Counted from the stretch's first letter, positions 53,385-62,618 are shown. The stretch is 64,000 nt of DNA from DASSNR01 sp036278935 (GCA_036278935.1 DASUKA010000050.1:15605-79604); one strand, 5' to 3'. Notes: a model not told the origin generated them from the letters alone. Made by a program: numbers and translations.

Positions 53385-54085
53385 GCGCTGGGCTCCTGGC
53401 CGGGCTCCTGCGGAATGGGGCCGCCTCCGTTGCCGGCGGCACGGCGATGCGTCTGCGCGTGCTGCTCCAGGGGGCCCACCGCGCGCATGAGGAGCTGGTG
53501 CAGTTCACGCAGCCGGTGGGAGGGCGAGCGGGAGGCAAGCAACCGCTGCCGCGCGTCGACATCCATGTCGACGAGGGGCGCGACGGAAAACGGGAGCAGG
53601 GCGGGGTCGTCAGGCAGCGCGGGAACGGGCGCCGGTTGGTCCGCGATGACGGTGTACGCCTCGACCATGCGATCGAACGTCTCACGCACGCGCGTGGCCA
53701 TCTCCTGCTGCACATCGCGTGACTCATCGACATCATCGTACGGTTCGATCTCCGCCACGTGGTACGGTGCAGGTGAGGGCACCAGCCGGACGAAGGCGAA
53801 CCGTTCGATGCCGGACACCAGGATGTTCGACCGACCGTCGGGCAGCTCGCTGGCGGAGTCGACGCCGGCGATGCAGCCGACCTGCCCGGGCGGCAGCGCA
53901 TTCTCTGCCGTACCGGGAGGGCAGTAGATAAGTCCGAAGCGGCGGTCGCCCGCCATGCAGTCCGCGAGCATGCGGCGGTAGCGCGGCTCGAAGATGTGCA
54001 GCGGAAGTGCCGCGCCGGGAAAGAGCACGACCGGGAGCGGGAAGAGCGGGAGGGTTCGCGCGTCCACGACAGGCAATGTAGCCAT
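53381..54085 (-). CDS. LON-substrate-binding-domain protein
   Basis: A 234-residue protein with the N-terminal LON domain (LFPLPVVLFPGAALPLHIFEPRYRRMLADCMAG) but no AAA+ or protease part. Stand-alone members are about 200-230 residues and of unknown function. A Pro/Gly tail follows residue 215. It is the first gene of the glc operon as read here, and ATGA-coupled to glcD. No signal or membrane segment. Confidence 0.88.
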   Translation of the reverse strand: MATLPVVDARTLPLFPLPVVLFPGAALPLHIFEPRYRRMLADCMAGDRRFGLIYCPPGTAENALPPGQVGCIAGVDSASELPDGRSNILVSGIERFAFVRLVPSPAPYHVAEIEPYDDVDESRDVQQEMATRVRETFDRMVEAYTVIADQPAPVPALPDDPALLPFSVAPLVDMDVDARQRLLASRSPSHRLRELHQLLMRAVGPLEQHAQTHRRAAGNGGGPIPQEPGQEPSA

Positions 54086-54128
54086 GACGGCGCGTGTTGT
54101 CAGTTATGCATCAGGGCCGTAGGCGAGA

Positions 54129-55040
54129 CTACCCTGCGCCCTCCGGCGGCGCGACCACGCGCAGCGCATCACGCGCTATCCGGTAGTGCAACGGGACTCG
54201 CATCCGGATGATCTCTCCGTCGATCCCCACGCGGGTGCGCCCCCCGCGCATCTCGACGAGACAGCGATCGGTCAGGAAGCTGTCGATCCCTTCGCGTGAC
54301 GTACGCGGGAGCGTGTGCAACCCACGCGTGGCCACCGCCACGGCACGCAGGAGCAGCTGAGCCCGCCGCTTGCCGCGCACCACGAGGATGTGCAGTCCGC
54401 GGCGGCCGCCCGGTACGCGGGCGCCCAGCATGGGGAGTCCGATTTCGCGCTCGCCGATACCGACGAACACGAGTGGTGTGGAATAGACCTGGTGCTGCCC
54501 GCCCGCGTCCACCACGACGCGCAGCGTGTGCAGGTGCGCGATGACACGCGCGAGGGCAATGAGGCTCGCCGCGCGATAGGCGAGATGCGTCTCCACCCGA
54601 TTGCGCACGCGTACGAAAGTGACGTAGGCGCCCACGGAGCTCGTGTTGAGGATCACGCGACCGTTGACGGAGCCAACATCCACGGTGCGCACCGCGCCGG
54701 TGCTCGCCAGCGCGGCGGCCTCGGATGGATCGGTGGGCATGCCCAGGTACTTGGCGAAGTGATTGAGCGTGCCTGCGGGGAGCACGGCGAGCTCGACCGG
54801 CGTACCGGCCAGTACCGACGCGGCCGATCGCAGTGTGCCGTCGCCCCCCGCCACCAGCACGCGCGTGGCGCCGCCCTCAACGGCGGAACGAAGCGCGGTG
54901 CGCAGCGCCTTCGGCTCGGTCTCATGGACGTCGAATGCCCCGGCCTTGTCGAGGGCATCCTTCACACCGGCTGCCCCTCCCGCCGCAGGGTTCACGAATG
55001 CCGGAATCCGCCGGCGTGCCCCTTGGAGCGCGGTGGTCAT
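54129..55040 (-). CDS. Diacylglycerol-kinase-catalytic-domain (YegS/DagK-like) lipid kinase
   Basis: A 303-residue protein. VNPAAGGAAGVKDALD near 16-31 and the GGDGT signature at 65-69 with VLPAGTLNHFAKYLGMP identify the DAGK catalytic domain. The C-terminal beta-sandwich includes VFVGIGEREIG. The family phosphorylates diacylglycerol, sphingosine-like or other lipids with ATP at the inner membrane. ATG 55040 is the first start. The intergenic element C lies immediately upstream and may shape its leader. Confidence 0.9.
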   Translation of the reverse strand: MTTALQGARRRIPAFVNPAAGGAAGVKDALDKAGAFDVHETEPKALRTALRSAVEGGATRVLVAGGDGTLRSAASVLAGTPVELAVLPAGTLNHFAKYLGMPTDPSEAAALASTGAVRTVDVGSVNGRVILNTSSVGAYVTFVRVRNRVETHLAYRAASLIALARVIAHLHTLRVVVDAGGQHQVYSTPLVFVGIGEREIGLPMLGARVPGGRRGLHILVVRGKRRAQLLLRAVAVATRGLHTLPRTSREGIDSFLTDRCLVEMRGGRTRVGIDGEIIRMRVPLHYRIARDALRVVAPPEGAG

Positions 55041-55050
55041 GGGGGACGGC

Positions 55051-55186
55051 GAGAGGAGAAAGGCGGTTACGAGTTGTGAGTAAGGAGCTATGGGTTCTGC
55101 AACGGCACTTCGGCGGAGAGGGGCCGTGCCGGTCCGAGCCGTTTCTGACCCACTGACTCACTGACCCCCTCCCTTTCTCCTCCCTA
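55051..55186. repeat. Intergenic hairpin element, copy C
   Basis: GAGAGGAGAAAGG at 55051-55063 is identical to the start of copy B. Its core GAGGAGAAAGG pairs perfectly with CCTTTCTCCTC at 55172-55182. Inside, GCCGTTTCTGACCCACTGAC (55138-55157) is identical to copy B, and CGGCAC/GTGCCG form a smaller hairpin. It lies between the sigma-factor stop and the lipid-kinase start on the same strand. Confidence 0.72.
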
Positions 55187-55190
55187 GCGC

Positions 55191-56084
55191 TTACGCCGCG
55201 TGCCAGAAGCCTTGCAGTGCCGCGCCGTCGGGGGACTCGCGCAACTTCTCGAAGGCGCGCTCACGGATCTGGCGAATGCGCTCGCGTGTGACGCCCATGA
55301 GGGCGCCGATCTTCTCGAGCGTCATCGCCTCGGACCCTTCCTCCAGCCCGTAGTACAGATAGAGGATCTTTCGCTCACGCGGGGTGAGGTACTTCCGGAA
55401 CACCCGATCGATGAAATCGTGCATGAGCTTGAAGTCGGTGATCTCCTCGATCTCGGCGCCGTCGCCGCCAACGAAGCGCTCCCCGAGTGTGGCGGCCTCA
55501 CGATCCGACCGGTCGACCGGTGCGTCGAGCGAGAGCTCGGTGGCCGACATCTGCCGGGCAGCGCGCACGGCTTCAGGCGTTTCCTCCAGCAGGCGACCGA
55601 TTTCCGAATCTGTCGGGTCGCGCTTGAGCACCTGCGCAAGCACCGTCTCGGCGCGCGCCAGCTTGATGAGCTGCGAATTCTGATTGAGGGGGATACGCAC
55701 CGAGCGGGTCTGTTCGGCAAGGGCCTTGAGGACAGCCTGCCGCACCCACCAGACGGCATAGGAGATGAACTTGACTCCCTGGTCAGGATCGAACTTTTTC
55801 ACCGCCTTCAGAAGCCCTTCATTGCCGATGGCCACCAGCTCGCTCAGATCGAGTCCATGTCCCTGGTATTTCTTGACATAGGAGATGACGAAGCGGAGGT
55901 TGGCCGTCACGAGGCGCTCGGCAGCCTTCTCATCGCCCTTCTGGGCACGCCGTGCCAGGCGGCGCTCTTCCTGAGGATCGCTTATGAGGGGGAGCTTCTG
56001 AATGTCTTGCAGGTATTGATCGAACGCGGTGGAGGGAGAAGAGCGGAAGAACCCTTTGGACCTGTGCTCGGCCACATGCTCCAT
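55191..56084 (-). CDS. RNA polymerase sigma-70 factor (primary-like, group 1/2)
   Basis: A 297-residue sigma factor without region 1.1. Region 1.2 is AFDQYLQDIQKLPLIS; region 2 has RLVTANLRFVISYVKKYQGHGLDLSELVAIGNEGLLKAVKKFDPDQGVKFISYAVWWVRQAV; region 3 has RSVRIPLNQNSQLIKL; region 4 ends MTLEKIGALMGVTRERIRQIRERAFEKLRES. All regions needed for -10 and -35 recognition are present. The short N-terminus suggests either a lineage-specific primary factor or a RpoS-like group 2 factor. ATG 56084 is used because upstream sequence is low complexity. The gene overlaps no neighbour and has a possible promoter at 56160-56188. Confidence 0.92.
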   Translation of the reverse strand: MEHVAEHRSKGFFRSSPSTAFDQYLQDIQKLPLISDPQEERRLARRAQKGDEKAAERLVTANLRFVISYVKKYQGHGLDLSELVAIGNEGLLKAVKKFDPDQGVKFISYAVWWVRQAVLKALAEQTRSVRIPLNQNSQLIKLARAETVLAQVLKRDPTDSEIGRLLEETPEAVRAARQMSATELSLDAPVDRSDREAATLGERFVGGDGAEIEEITDFKLMHDFIDRVFRKYLTPRERKILYLYYGLEEGSEAMTLEKIGALMGVTRERIRQIRERAFEKLRESPDGAALQGFWHAA

Positions 56085-56433
56085 ACACGCCCCGTGGTTT
56101 GAACCCGAAGGTGATGCGAGCCGCCGGCGGCTCGCGCGCGATAACCTGCTACGGCGCCCACGATAACTTCGGCCCCCGTTCTGGTCAACAGCCACAATTC
56201 GTGCCAGCACGCGAGGGTTCGGTACATTTTGGATATTGTATTGCCGCGCAAGCAGTTATCGCCAGTCGCCGTAGAACGACCGATATGACGTGTGCGGTAA
56301 CCAATGAAGGCCGGTTAGATGGTTATGATGACCAGACGACCAGGCCGACGCACCCGGCGGAGCGCCGGGGCGTCGCCCGTTTGGGCACTCCGGTGACGGG
56401 CTTGGGGAAGCGCGGGGCTGGGAATGGCGAGCC
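56085..56433. other. Intergenic region upstream of the sigma factor
   Basis: About 350 bases between the sigma-factor start and the CBS terminator. It holds the possible promoter 56160-56188 and an AT-richer patch near 56222-56242. No open frame with a family motif was seen. Confidence 0.45.
56160..56188 (-). promoter_or_regulatory. Possible promoter of the sigma-factor gene
   Basis: On the minus strand TTGACC (56188-56183) and TATCGT (56165-56160) are 17 bases apart. The -35 matches 5 of 6 and the -10 4 of 6 positions. It would start transcription about 70 bases before ATG 56084. Confidence 0.35.
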
Positions 56434-56473
56434 GCGCCGGAGCAGCTCGATGGCGACGAAGCTGCTCCGGCGC
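56434..56473 (-). terminator. Hairpin downstream of the CBS-domain gene
   Basis: GCGCCGGAGCAGCT at 56434-56447 pairs perfectly with 56460-56473 (14 pairs, 12-base loop). It begins ten bases after the CBS stop on the minus strand. There is no T-run, but stem strength and position suggest termination. Confidence 0.65.
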
Positions 56474-56482
56474 TCGCATGCG

Positions 56483-56932
56483 TCACATCTGCTTCTGCTT
56501 CACGGGCTCGGAGACGCGCTCCACGACGTTGGCCACCTGCTTGGGATCTTTGTTCGTGAGTCGGAGCGCGATGTCGGCCTGCGCGATGATCCCGGTGAGC
56601 TGTGCATCGTCGTTCACGACCGGGATGCGGCGCACCTGCTCGCGCTCCATCGTCTGCATGACCTCGCTCACGTCGGTATCCGGGCGAACCGTGTCGATGC
56701 GGTTGGTGGTCATGTGGTTGCGCACGGGACAGCCGGCGTCGTGCTTCTCGGCCACGCAGCGAATGGCGAGATCCCGGTCGGTGATGACGCCCTGCAGCCG
56801 CATGCTCGACCGGTCGTCGACCACAGGGAGGAGGCCAACGTTCAGCTCGCGCATGAGCTCGGCGGCTCTGGAGACCGGCTCGTCGGGAGTGACCACCGAG
56901 GGGTTGGATGTCATGATCTCGCGGGCTTTCAT
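56483..56932 (-). CDS. Tandem CBS-domain protein
   Basis: A 149-residue protein of two CBS domains only: MKAREIMTSNPSVVTPDEPVSRAAELM...GVITDRDLAIR and VRNHMTTNRIDTVRPDTDVSEVMQTM...GIIAQADIALR. CBS pairs bind adenosyl nucleotides and often sense energy state. ATG 56932 has AGGAGGT five bases upstream, much better than the in-frame start at 56986. No partner domain is attached, so it likely acts on another protein. Followed by a strong hairpin, so a single-gene unit. Confidence 0.9.
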   Translation of the reverse strand: MKAREIMTSNPSVVTPDEPVSRAAELMRELNVGLLPVVDDRSSMRLQGVITDRDLAIRCVAEKHDAGCPVRNHMTTNRIDTVRPDTDVSEVMQTMEREQVRRIPVVNDDAQLTGIIAQADIALRLTNKDPKQVANVVERVSEPVKQKQM

Positions 56933-57203
56933 GTTGACCTCCTGAATCGAGTATCGTTCACGCGGAAGGGGTGTCGAACGGTGCACGCCCCTTCTGTCAG
57001 ATGGCGCTCATCGGCGCCGCTGTCCGAGCAGTCGCCGCAGGAGCTGCGCCAGCGGCTTCAGATTCGCGCGTGTTCCGACGAACTCGGAAGAACTCGGTTG
57101 GAATGTGGGCATCGCGACGAGGACGCTGGGTCGGCGGCACTGGAGATGACGACGCGGGCGGGGCCGGCTGCGCGCGGGCCGGCCTCGCGCCGACCCCGGT
57201 CCG

Positions 57204-59849
57204 CTACTCGGCGCGCAGCGTCACGGCCGGATCCACACGCGTCGCGCGCAGCGCCGGAACGACCGTGGCCAGACACGCGACGCCGGCGAGCAGCAGTGCG
57301 ACGACGGCGAAAGTCACCGGGTCGGACGGACCCACACCGAAGAGCTGACTCGCGAGCAGCCGTCCGGTGGCGAGCGCCGCCCCCACGCCCACCACAAGCC
57401 CCGCAAGCACGAGGCCGGCCCCCTGTCGCATGACAAGTCGCACCAGGTCGCTACGCCCCGCACCGAGGGCCGCACGGATGCCGAGCTCCTGCGTGCGCTG
57501 CGCCACCGAATAGCTGATCACCCCGTAGAGCCCGACGGCCGCCAGCATGAGCGCGAGCAGCGCGAACGCGGCGAGGATGGATGCGGAAAGACGCTGGCCG
57601 GACACACTCGCGCCGACGACATCGCTCAACGTCTGCACGTTGCTGAGCGGAAGCTCCGGGTCGATGGCCTTGAGCCGAGCACGGATCGTCGTCACGAGCG
57701 ATGCCTGATCCGAGCGGCTGCGCACCACGAGCGCCAGCCATGGGACCGGGTGCTGTGCGGCCGGAATGTACATCGCGGGCGCCGGCGGGCCGTCCGGCGT
57801 GGTTTCGTGCATGTCGCCCACGACGCCGACGATCGTCTGCAGCCCGTGCGTATCCCACGAGAAGTCCACGCGATGCCCGATCGGATCGCGCCCGTGGAAC
57901 CAGCGCTCCACGAACGGCTGGTTGACGATGACCACTGGCGGGGCGCCCGGAGCATCGCTGGGAGCGAAAAAGCGGCCAGCGACGAGCCGTGCCTTCATCG
58001 TCTCGAAGTAGCCGTTGCTGACGATGCGCTTCTGAACCATCGGCAACTGATGCGGCGGGAAAGTCTGTCCCTCGATCTTGATGCCGCCGTTGGTGCCCGG
58101 CCCCGGCAACTCGCTCGTCAGCGCCGCGTTCTTCACGTCGGGAATACTTCTCACGTCCGTCAGGAACCGCTGGTAGAAGCCGCGAATGGCGGTCGAATCG
58201 GGATAACGGTTCCCCGACAGGCCGATCTGTGCCGTGAGCACGTGCGCGGGCTCGAAGCCCCGATCGACGGCGAGCAGTTGATCGAGCGTGCGAATGAGCA
58301 GGCCGGCGCCCACGAGCAGCACGAACGACAGCGACACTTCCGCGACGATCAGCGCACGTCGCACGCGATCCTTGTGGACGCTGCCGTGCAGTCCGCGCCC
58401 TCCCTCGCGCAGGGCGTCACCCGGCTGCGCATGCATGGCGCGCAGCGCCGGCGCGATGCCGAAGAGAATACCGGCGACCACGGAGAGCGCGACGGCAAAG
58501 CCGAGGATGCGGGCATCGATCCGCACCTCAGTGAACCGTGGCAACGTAACGTCGAGCCATCGATGCGCCGCCCAGATGCTCGCGTACGCGAGCGCCACCC
58601 CCGCCGCGCCGCCGAGCAGCGCGCGCACCACCGACTCGGCGAGCAGCTGCCCGAAGATGCGCGCACGGCCGGCGCCGAGAGCGACGCGGATGCCGAGCTC
58701 GCGCTCGCGCACCGCCGCGCGGGCCAGCAGCAGGTTCGCGACATTGGCACAGGCGATGAGCAGCAGCATTCCGACCGCACCGAGAAGGATCGCCAGCGGA
58801 CGGCCGGTATCGCCGGCGACGCGTGTGCTCAGCGGGTATGCGTCCATGGTCACCGTGTCCACGCCGTCGTGCGCGAGCGCCGCGGAGATCGCCCGCATGC
58901 GGTCGCGCATCTGCGCGGGCGTGATTCCGGGCTCCACGCGCGCCATCATCCCGAGGAAGTGCAGGGAGCGCGGCGCGCTCTCGGCCGTGAGTCGGAGCGG
59001 CATCCAGAAGTCGGGCTGCCGGTCATATGCCAGATCGGTCGGCAGACGCACGCGCTCCGTGGGTGGAAGCACGCCCACGATCGTGAACGGATACCCGCTG
59101 ATCGTGAGCGTGCGCCCGATCACGTGCGGATCGCCACCGAAACGGCGCTGCCAGAGTCGCTCGCTGATCATGACCACGCGCTCGCTCGTGACGAGCTCTT
59201 CCTCGGGCCGGAAGGCGCGGCCCAGGAGCGGCGTCACGCCGAGCATCTTCGCGGCGCTCGCCGACACCCGGTCACCCCACAGAATCTCCGGCTCGCCGCC
59301 GCCGCTGATCCCCACGTTGGTACTCTGCCAGGCGACAACGTTCGAGAAGAGCCCCTGGCTGCGCTCTTTCCAGTCGAGGTAGTCTGGATACGAGTGTTCG
59401 AAGTCGCTTCCCGATTCCGCGAGCGCAACGAGCTGCTCGGGCGCACGATAGGGGAGCGACCGCAGCAGCACGCGATCGACGACGCTGAACATCGCGGTCG
59501 TCGCACCGATCCCGAGCGCGAGCGTGATGATCACGACGAGTGAAAAGCCGGGGCTCTTTCGGATTGTGCGGAGCGCGTAGCGAATGTCCTGAACGAGTGC
59601 ATGCATGCTATCCATCCGTGCGCCGCGCCGCGCGCGTCGCTGGTCAATGGTGAGACAGGCTTCGCGTACGGGCGGCACGGCGCCGAAGCGGCGCTCGGCT
59701 TCGGCACGCGCCGCGGCGGCGGGCACACCGGCGGCGATGAGCTCCTGCACCAGCATGTCGACGTGGAACCTCAGCTCGTCGTCGACGTCGGCTGCGGGGT
59801 CCGGCCCCCAGAAGCGGAGATAGCGCCGCCAGCGTGGAGCGTCGGTCAT
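57204..59849 (-). CDS. ADOP/MacB-type ABC transporter permease A
   Basis: An 881-residue permease. It opens TDAPRWRRYLRFWGPDPAA, the N-terminal helical domain of the acidobacterial-type ADOP family, then MacB_PCD and FtsX domains twice: LVQDIRYALRTIRKSPGFSLVVIITLALGIGATTAMFSVV near 85-125, and ACANVANLLLARAAVRERELGIRVALGAGRARI, repeated later as AQRTQELGIRAALGAGRSDLVRLV. It ends in RVDPAVTLRAE, as the family does. No ATPase gene is beside it. These proteins are thought to export or signal with unlinked ATPases; substrates are unknown. ATG 59849 starts five bases after the permease B stop. Paralogue of permease B. Confidence 0.9.
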   Translation of the reverse strand: MTDAPRWRRYLRFWGPDPAADVDDELRFHVDMLVQELIAAGVPAAAARAEAERRFGAVPPVREACLTIDQRRARRGARMDSMHALVQDIRYALRTIRKSPGFSLVVIITLALGIGATTAMFSVVDRVLLRSLPYRAPEQLVALAESGSDFEHSYPDYLDWKERSQGLFSNVVAWQSTNVGISGGGEPEILWGDRVSASAAKMLGVTPLLGRAFRPEEELVTSERVVMISERLWQRRFGGDPHVIGRTLTISGYPFTIVGVLPPTERVRLPTDLAYDRQPDFWMPLRLTAESAPRSLHFLGMMARVEPGITPAQMRDRMRAISAALAHDGVDTVTMDAYPLSTRVAGDTGRPLAILLGAVGMLLLIACANVANLLLARAAVRERELGIRVALGAGRARIFGQLLAESVVRALLGGAAGVALAYASIWAAHRWLDVTLPRFTEVRIDARILGFAVALSVVAGILFGIAPALRAMHAQPGDALREGGRGLHGSVHKDRVRRALIVAEVSLSFVLLVGAGLLIRTLDQLLAVDRGFEPAHVLTAQIGLSGNRYPDSTAIRGFYQRFLTDVRSIPDVKNAALTSELPGPGTNGGIKIEGQTFPPHQLPMVQKRIVSNGYFETMKARLVAGRFFAPSDAPGAPPVVIVNQPFVERWFHGRDPIGHRVDFSWDTHGLQTIVGVVGDMHETTPDGPPAPAMYIPAAQHPVPWLALVVRSRSDQASLVTTIRARLKAIDPELPLSNVQTLSDVVGASVSGQRLSASILAAFALLALMLAAVGLYGVISYSVAQRTQELGIRAALGAGRSDLVRLVMRQGAGLVLAGLVVGVGAALATGRLLASQLFGVGPSDPVTFAVVALLLAGVACLATVVPALRATRVDPAVTLRAE

Positions 59850-59854
59850 GGATG

Positions 59855-62527
59855 CTACTCGGCCCGCATGGCTACCACCGGGTCGACCTTCGCCGCTCGT
59901 CGGGCAGGGATCCAGCTCGCCGCAAGGGCGACCAGCGCAAGCAGCACAATCACTCCGGTCAGCACTTTCGGATCGCGCGCGCTTACGCCATAGAGAAGGG
60001 ACGAGAGCGCGCGCGTTGTACCGAGGGCGCCCAGTGCGCCGAACAGCACCCCCGCGGCAACCAGGCCGGTCGCCTGGCGCAACACCATGCGCAACACGCG
60101 CACGCGATCCGCGCCCAGCGCCATGCGGATGCCGATCTCGTGCGCACGCTGCGCCACCGTGTACGCCATCACCCCGTAGATCCCGACGACGGCAATGACG
60201 AGCGCGACAGCCGCGAAGGCGCCGAGCAGCGTCATGAGCAGGCGCCACGGGGTGAGATAATCGGAAACGAGCTGGGGCACCGTGCGTACCGCGCCGATGG
60301 CGATATCGGGATCCACCGACGCGACCACCCGGCGGATTGGTGCCGTGAGCGCCGCGGGATCGCAGTCATCCGCCGCCCGTGCGCACGCGGCGCGGATGAT
60401 GAGTGAGCTGGGTGCCCCGCCGAATTGCTCCGTCGCACGATAGACTGCGGGCGAGGGCTCGTCTTCCACGCCGTCGTTCCGCACATCGGCCGCCACCCCC
60501 ACGATCTCATAGCGCTCCGAGTTGACGACGATGCTCTGTCCCACCGCGCTCTCGTTGGGCCATTGCCTCCGCGCCAGCGCCTGGCTCACGATCGCCACGC
60601 GGAGGGCAGCGGAGTCATCCCGTGCGGTGAAATCCCGCCCGCGCACGAGCGGGATACCCAGTGCCGCGAAGTAGCCGGGCGTGACGAACATATCCGTCGC
60701 TCTCGGCGCCCGCTCCTCCGGGAGCGGGGGCCTCCCGGCCACGTTGTACACGGTATAGTTGCGGGTTCCGCTGAGTGGCAGATTCCACGCGCCGGCCACG
60801 TCGATCACACCGGGAATGGCGCGGAGTGCCGCGCGGAGACGCTCGGTGACCGCCGCTCCCGTGGCAGCGCCATCGTAGCGGTGAGCGGGCGTCTCGATGC
60901 TCACGGTGAGCGTGTGCATGGCGTGGAGGCCGGTGTTCGCGCCGAGCAGATTCGCGAAGCTCCGTACCATGAGCCCGGCGCCCGCGAGCAGGACGACCGC
61001 GAGGGTGAGCTCCGTCACCACCAGGGCGCTCCGGGTCCGTCCGCCCCGCGCTCTGGTGGCGCCGCGCCCGCCCTCCTTGAGCCGCATGGTCAGCGCGCGA
61101 CTCGATGCGCGGAGGGCGGGGAGGGTGCCGAATACGAGCGCACAGAGCATGGCAAGTCCCGCCGTGAACGCGAGCGCGCGTGTGTTGAGCGCCAGCGTTG
61201 TCCAGCCCGGCACCTGGCTCCGCGAGGCAACGGGGATGGCGTGCTTCAACAGGGGAATGGCCACCCGGGCGAGCACCGCGCCGAGCATCGCCCCGAGGGC
61301 CGCCACGAGCGCGCTCTCTGCGAAGAGCTGGCTGAAGAGGCGCCAGCGCGTGCCGCCCAGCGCGGCACGCATGGCGAGCTCCCGCTCCCGGTGGCTCGCC
61401 CGCACCAGCAGCAGGTTCGCCACGTTCGCGCAGACGATGAGGAGCACGAAACCGGCCGCAGCCAGCAGCGGAAGAAAGTAGCTGCGCAACTCGCCCAGCA
61501 TGTCGTCCGACAGCGTGCGAAGCACGAGCCGCGTGCTCTGGTCCAGGGTGGGGTGGGCTGAAACGATCTCCCGGGAAATGACGTCGACCTCGCTTCGTGC
61601 ACCATCGAGCGTCGCGGCATCGGTCAGCCGGGCAACGATCCCCCAGCCGTGTGACTCGTAGTCGCCGGATTGGGCGGCGGTGACGGTGAGCGGGAGCCAG
61701 AGGTCCGCCGGCGACCCGAGCGCGAAGTGCGGGGGCATCACGCCGATGACCGTGTACGGCTCGCCACTCACTTCGATGGTGGAGCCGACCACGCCCGGGT
61801 CCGCCCCGAAGCGTGACCGCCACAGCCGATCGCTCAACACCACCGTGTGCGCCTGGCCGGGCGCGGCGCTGTCGAGCGCGAAGGTGCGGCCGATGGCGGC
61901 GCCCACGCCAAGTACAGAGAAAAAGCTCGGCGTCACCCGCTCGCCGCTGAGCATTGCCGCGCCGTCGGGCCCGTCAAGAGTGCCACTCCATTCCCGGTAC
62001 GCAGCCACCGAGCTGAAGGCGCTCCGCTGTTGTGCGCGAAGTGCGGCGTAGTCGCCGAGCGAGGTGCTGCACTTGTCGCACGCGCGCGTGGACTCCGCCA
62101 ACGACACCAGCCGATCGACCGCGGGGAAGGGCAGTGCGCGCAGGATGAGTGCATCCATCGCGCTGAAGATCGTGGTGCAGGCGCCGATGCCGAGGGCGAG
62201 CGAGACGACGGCCGCGAGGGTGAATCCTGGGCTCCTGCGCAGGGAGCGTGCCGCATGGCGAAGATCATACAGCATATCGTCCAGTACCTCCCGGCGGTGG
62301 TTCTGGCGCCACTGGCGCTCGTCGATCGAGACACATGTCGCCCGGATTCCGCGCACGTCGCCGAATTCGCGCTCGGCCTGCACGCGCGCATCTCCGGGCG
62401 ACATGCCTGCCGCGATGAGATCGCGCTCGCGCATCTCGAGGTGGAAGCGCAGCTCGTCGTCGACATCGGCCGCCGCGTCCGGCCCCCAGAAGCGCAGGTA
62501 GCGCCGCCAGCGCGGTGTGTCGCTCAT
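59855..62527 (-). CDS. ADOP/MacB-type ABC transporter permease B
   Basis: An 890-residue paralogue of permease A; the first 25 residues differ only at a few positions (SDTPRWRRYLRFWGPDAAA). MacB_PCD and FtsX parts are present: LLYDLRHAARSLRRSPGFTLAAVVSLALGIGACTTIFSAM with variation, CANVANLLLVRASHRERELAMRAALGGTRWRL, and AQRAHEIGIRMALGADRVRVLRMV near the C-terminus. It ends in AAKVDPVVAMRAE. A periplasmic Cys pair, ACDKC, is visible near 150. The gene lies after the permease stub and PadR, probably in one transcript. ATG 62527 is the natural start. Confidence 0.9.
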   Translation of the reverse strand: MSDTPRWRRYLRFWGPDAAADVDDELRFHLEMRERDLIAAGMSPGDARVQAEREFGDVRGIRATCVSIDERQWRQNHRREVLDDMLYDLRHAARSLRRSPGFTLAAVVSLALGIGACTTIFSAMDALILRALPFPAVDRLVSLAESTRACDKCSTSLGDYAALRAQQRSAFSSVAAYREWSGTLDGPDGAAMLSGERVTPSFFSVLGVGAAIGRTFALDSAAPGQAHTVVLSDRLWRSRFGADPGVVGSTIEVSGEPYTVIGVMPPHFALGSPADLWLPLTVTAAQSGDYESHGWGIVARLTDAATLDGARSEVDVISREIVSAHPTLDQSTRLVLRTLSDDMLGELRSYFLPLLAAAGFVLLIVCANVANLLLVRASHRERELAMRAALGGTRWRLFSQLFAESALVAALGAMLGAVLARVAIPLLKHAIPVASRSQVPGWTTLALNTRALAFTAGLAMLCALVFGTLPALRASSRALTMRLKEGGRGATRARGGRTRSALVVTELTLAVVLLAGAGLMVRSFANLLGANTGLHAMHTLTVSIETPAHRYDGAATGAAVTERLRAALRAIPGVIDVAGAWNLPLSGTRNYTVYNVAGRPPLPEERAPRATDMFVTPGYFAALGIPLVRGRDFTARDDSAALRVAIVSQALARRQWPNESAVGQSIVVNSERYEIVGVAADVRNDGVEDEPSPAVYRATEQFGGAPSSLIIRAACARAADDCDPAALTAPIRRVVASVDPDIAIGAVRTVPQLVSDYLTPWRLLMTLLGAFAAVALVIAVVGIYGVMAYTVAQRAHEIGIRMALGADRVRVLRMVLRQATGLVAAGVLFGALGALGTTRALSSLLYGVSARDPKVLTGVIVLLALVALAASWIPARRAAKVDPVVAMRAE

Positions 62528-62531
62528 GAGC

Positions 62532-62609
62532 CTACTCGGCCCGCAAAGCGATCAAGGGGTCGACCTTCGCCGCGCGCCATCGTGGCGTTGCCGTCAGTCG
62601 TCTCCGCAT
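62532..62609 (-). pseudogene. C-terminal stub of a third ADOP-type permease
   Basis: Between PadR and permease B a minus-strand frame reads (M)RRRLTATPRWRAAKVDPLIALRAE and stops. The last 12 residues match the shared C-terminus of the two permeases (RAAKVDPVVAMRAE and RATRVDPAVTLRAE). The stop is followed two bases later by the region of the permease B start, with the same spacing as permease B to A. The rest of the permease is missing, so this is most likely the end left by a deletion. Confidence 0.72.
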
Positions 62610-62618
62610 GGCCACCCC

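Noticed and set aside
51765..53927. 720-codon open frame on the plus strand opposite glcD
   Set aside because: glcD, glcE and the LON-domain gene are well supported on the minus strand; this frame lacks any motif.
57750..59543. 597-codon open frame on the plus strand opposite permease A
   Set aside because: The permease is clear by FtsX motifs; this frame is His/Arg/Glu-rich and motif-free.
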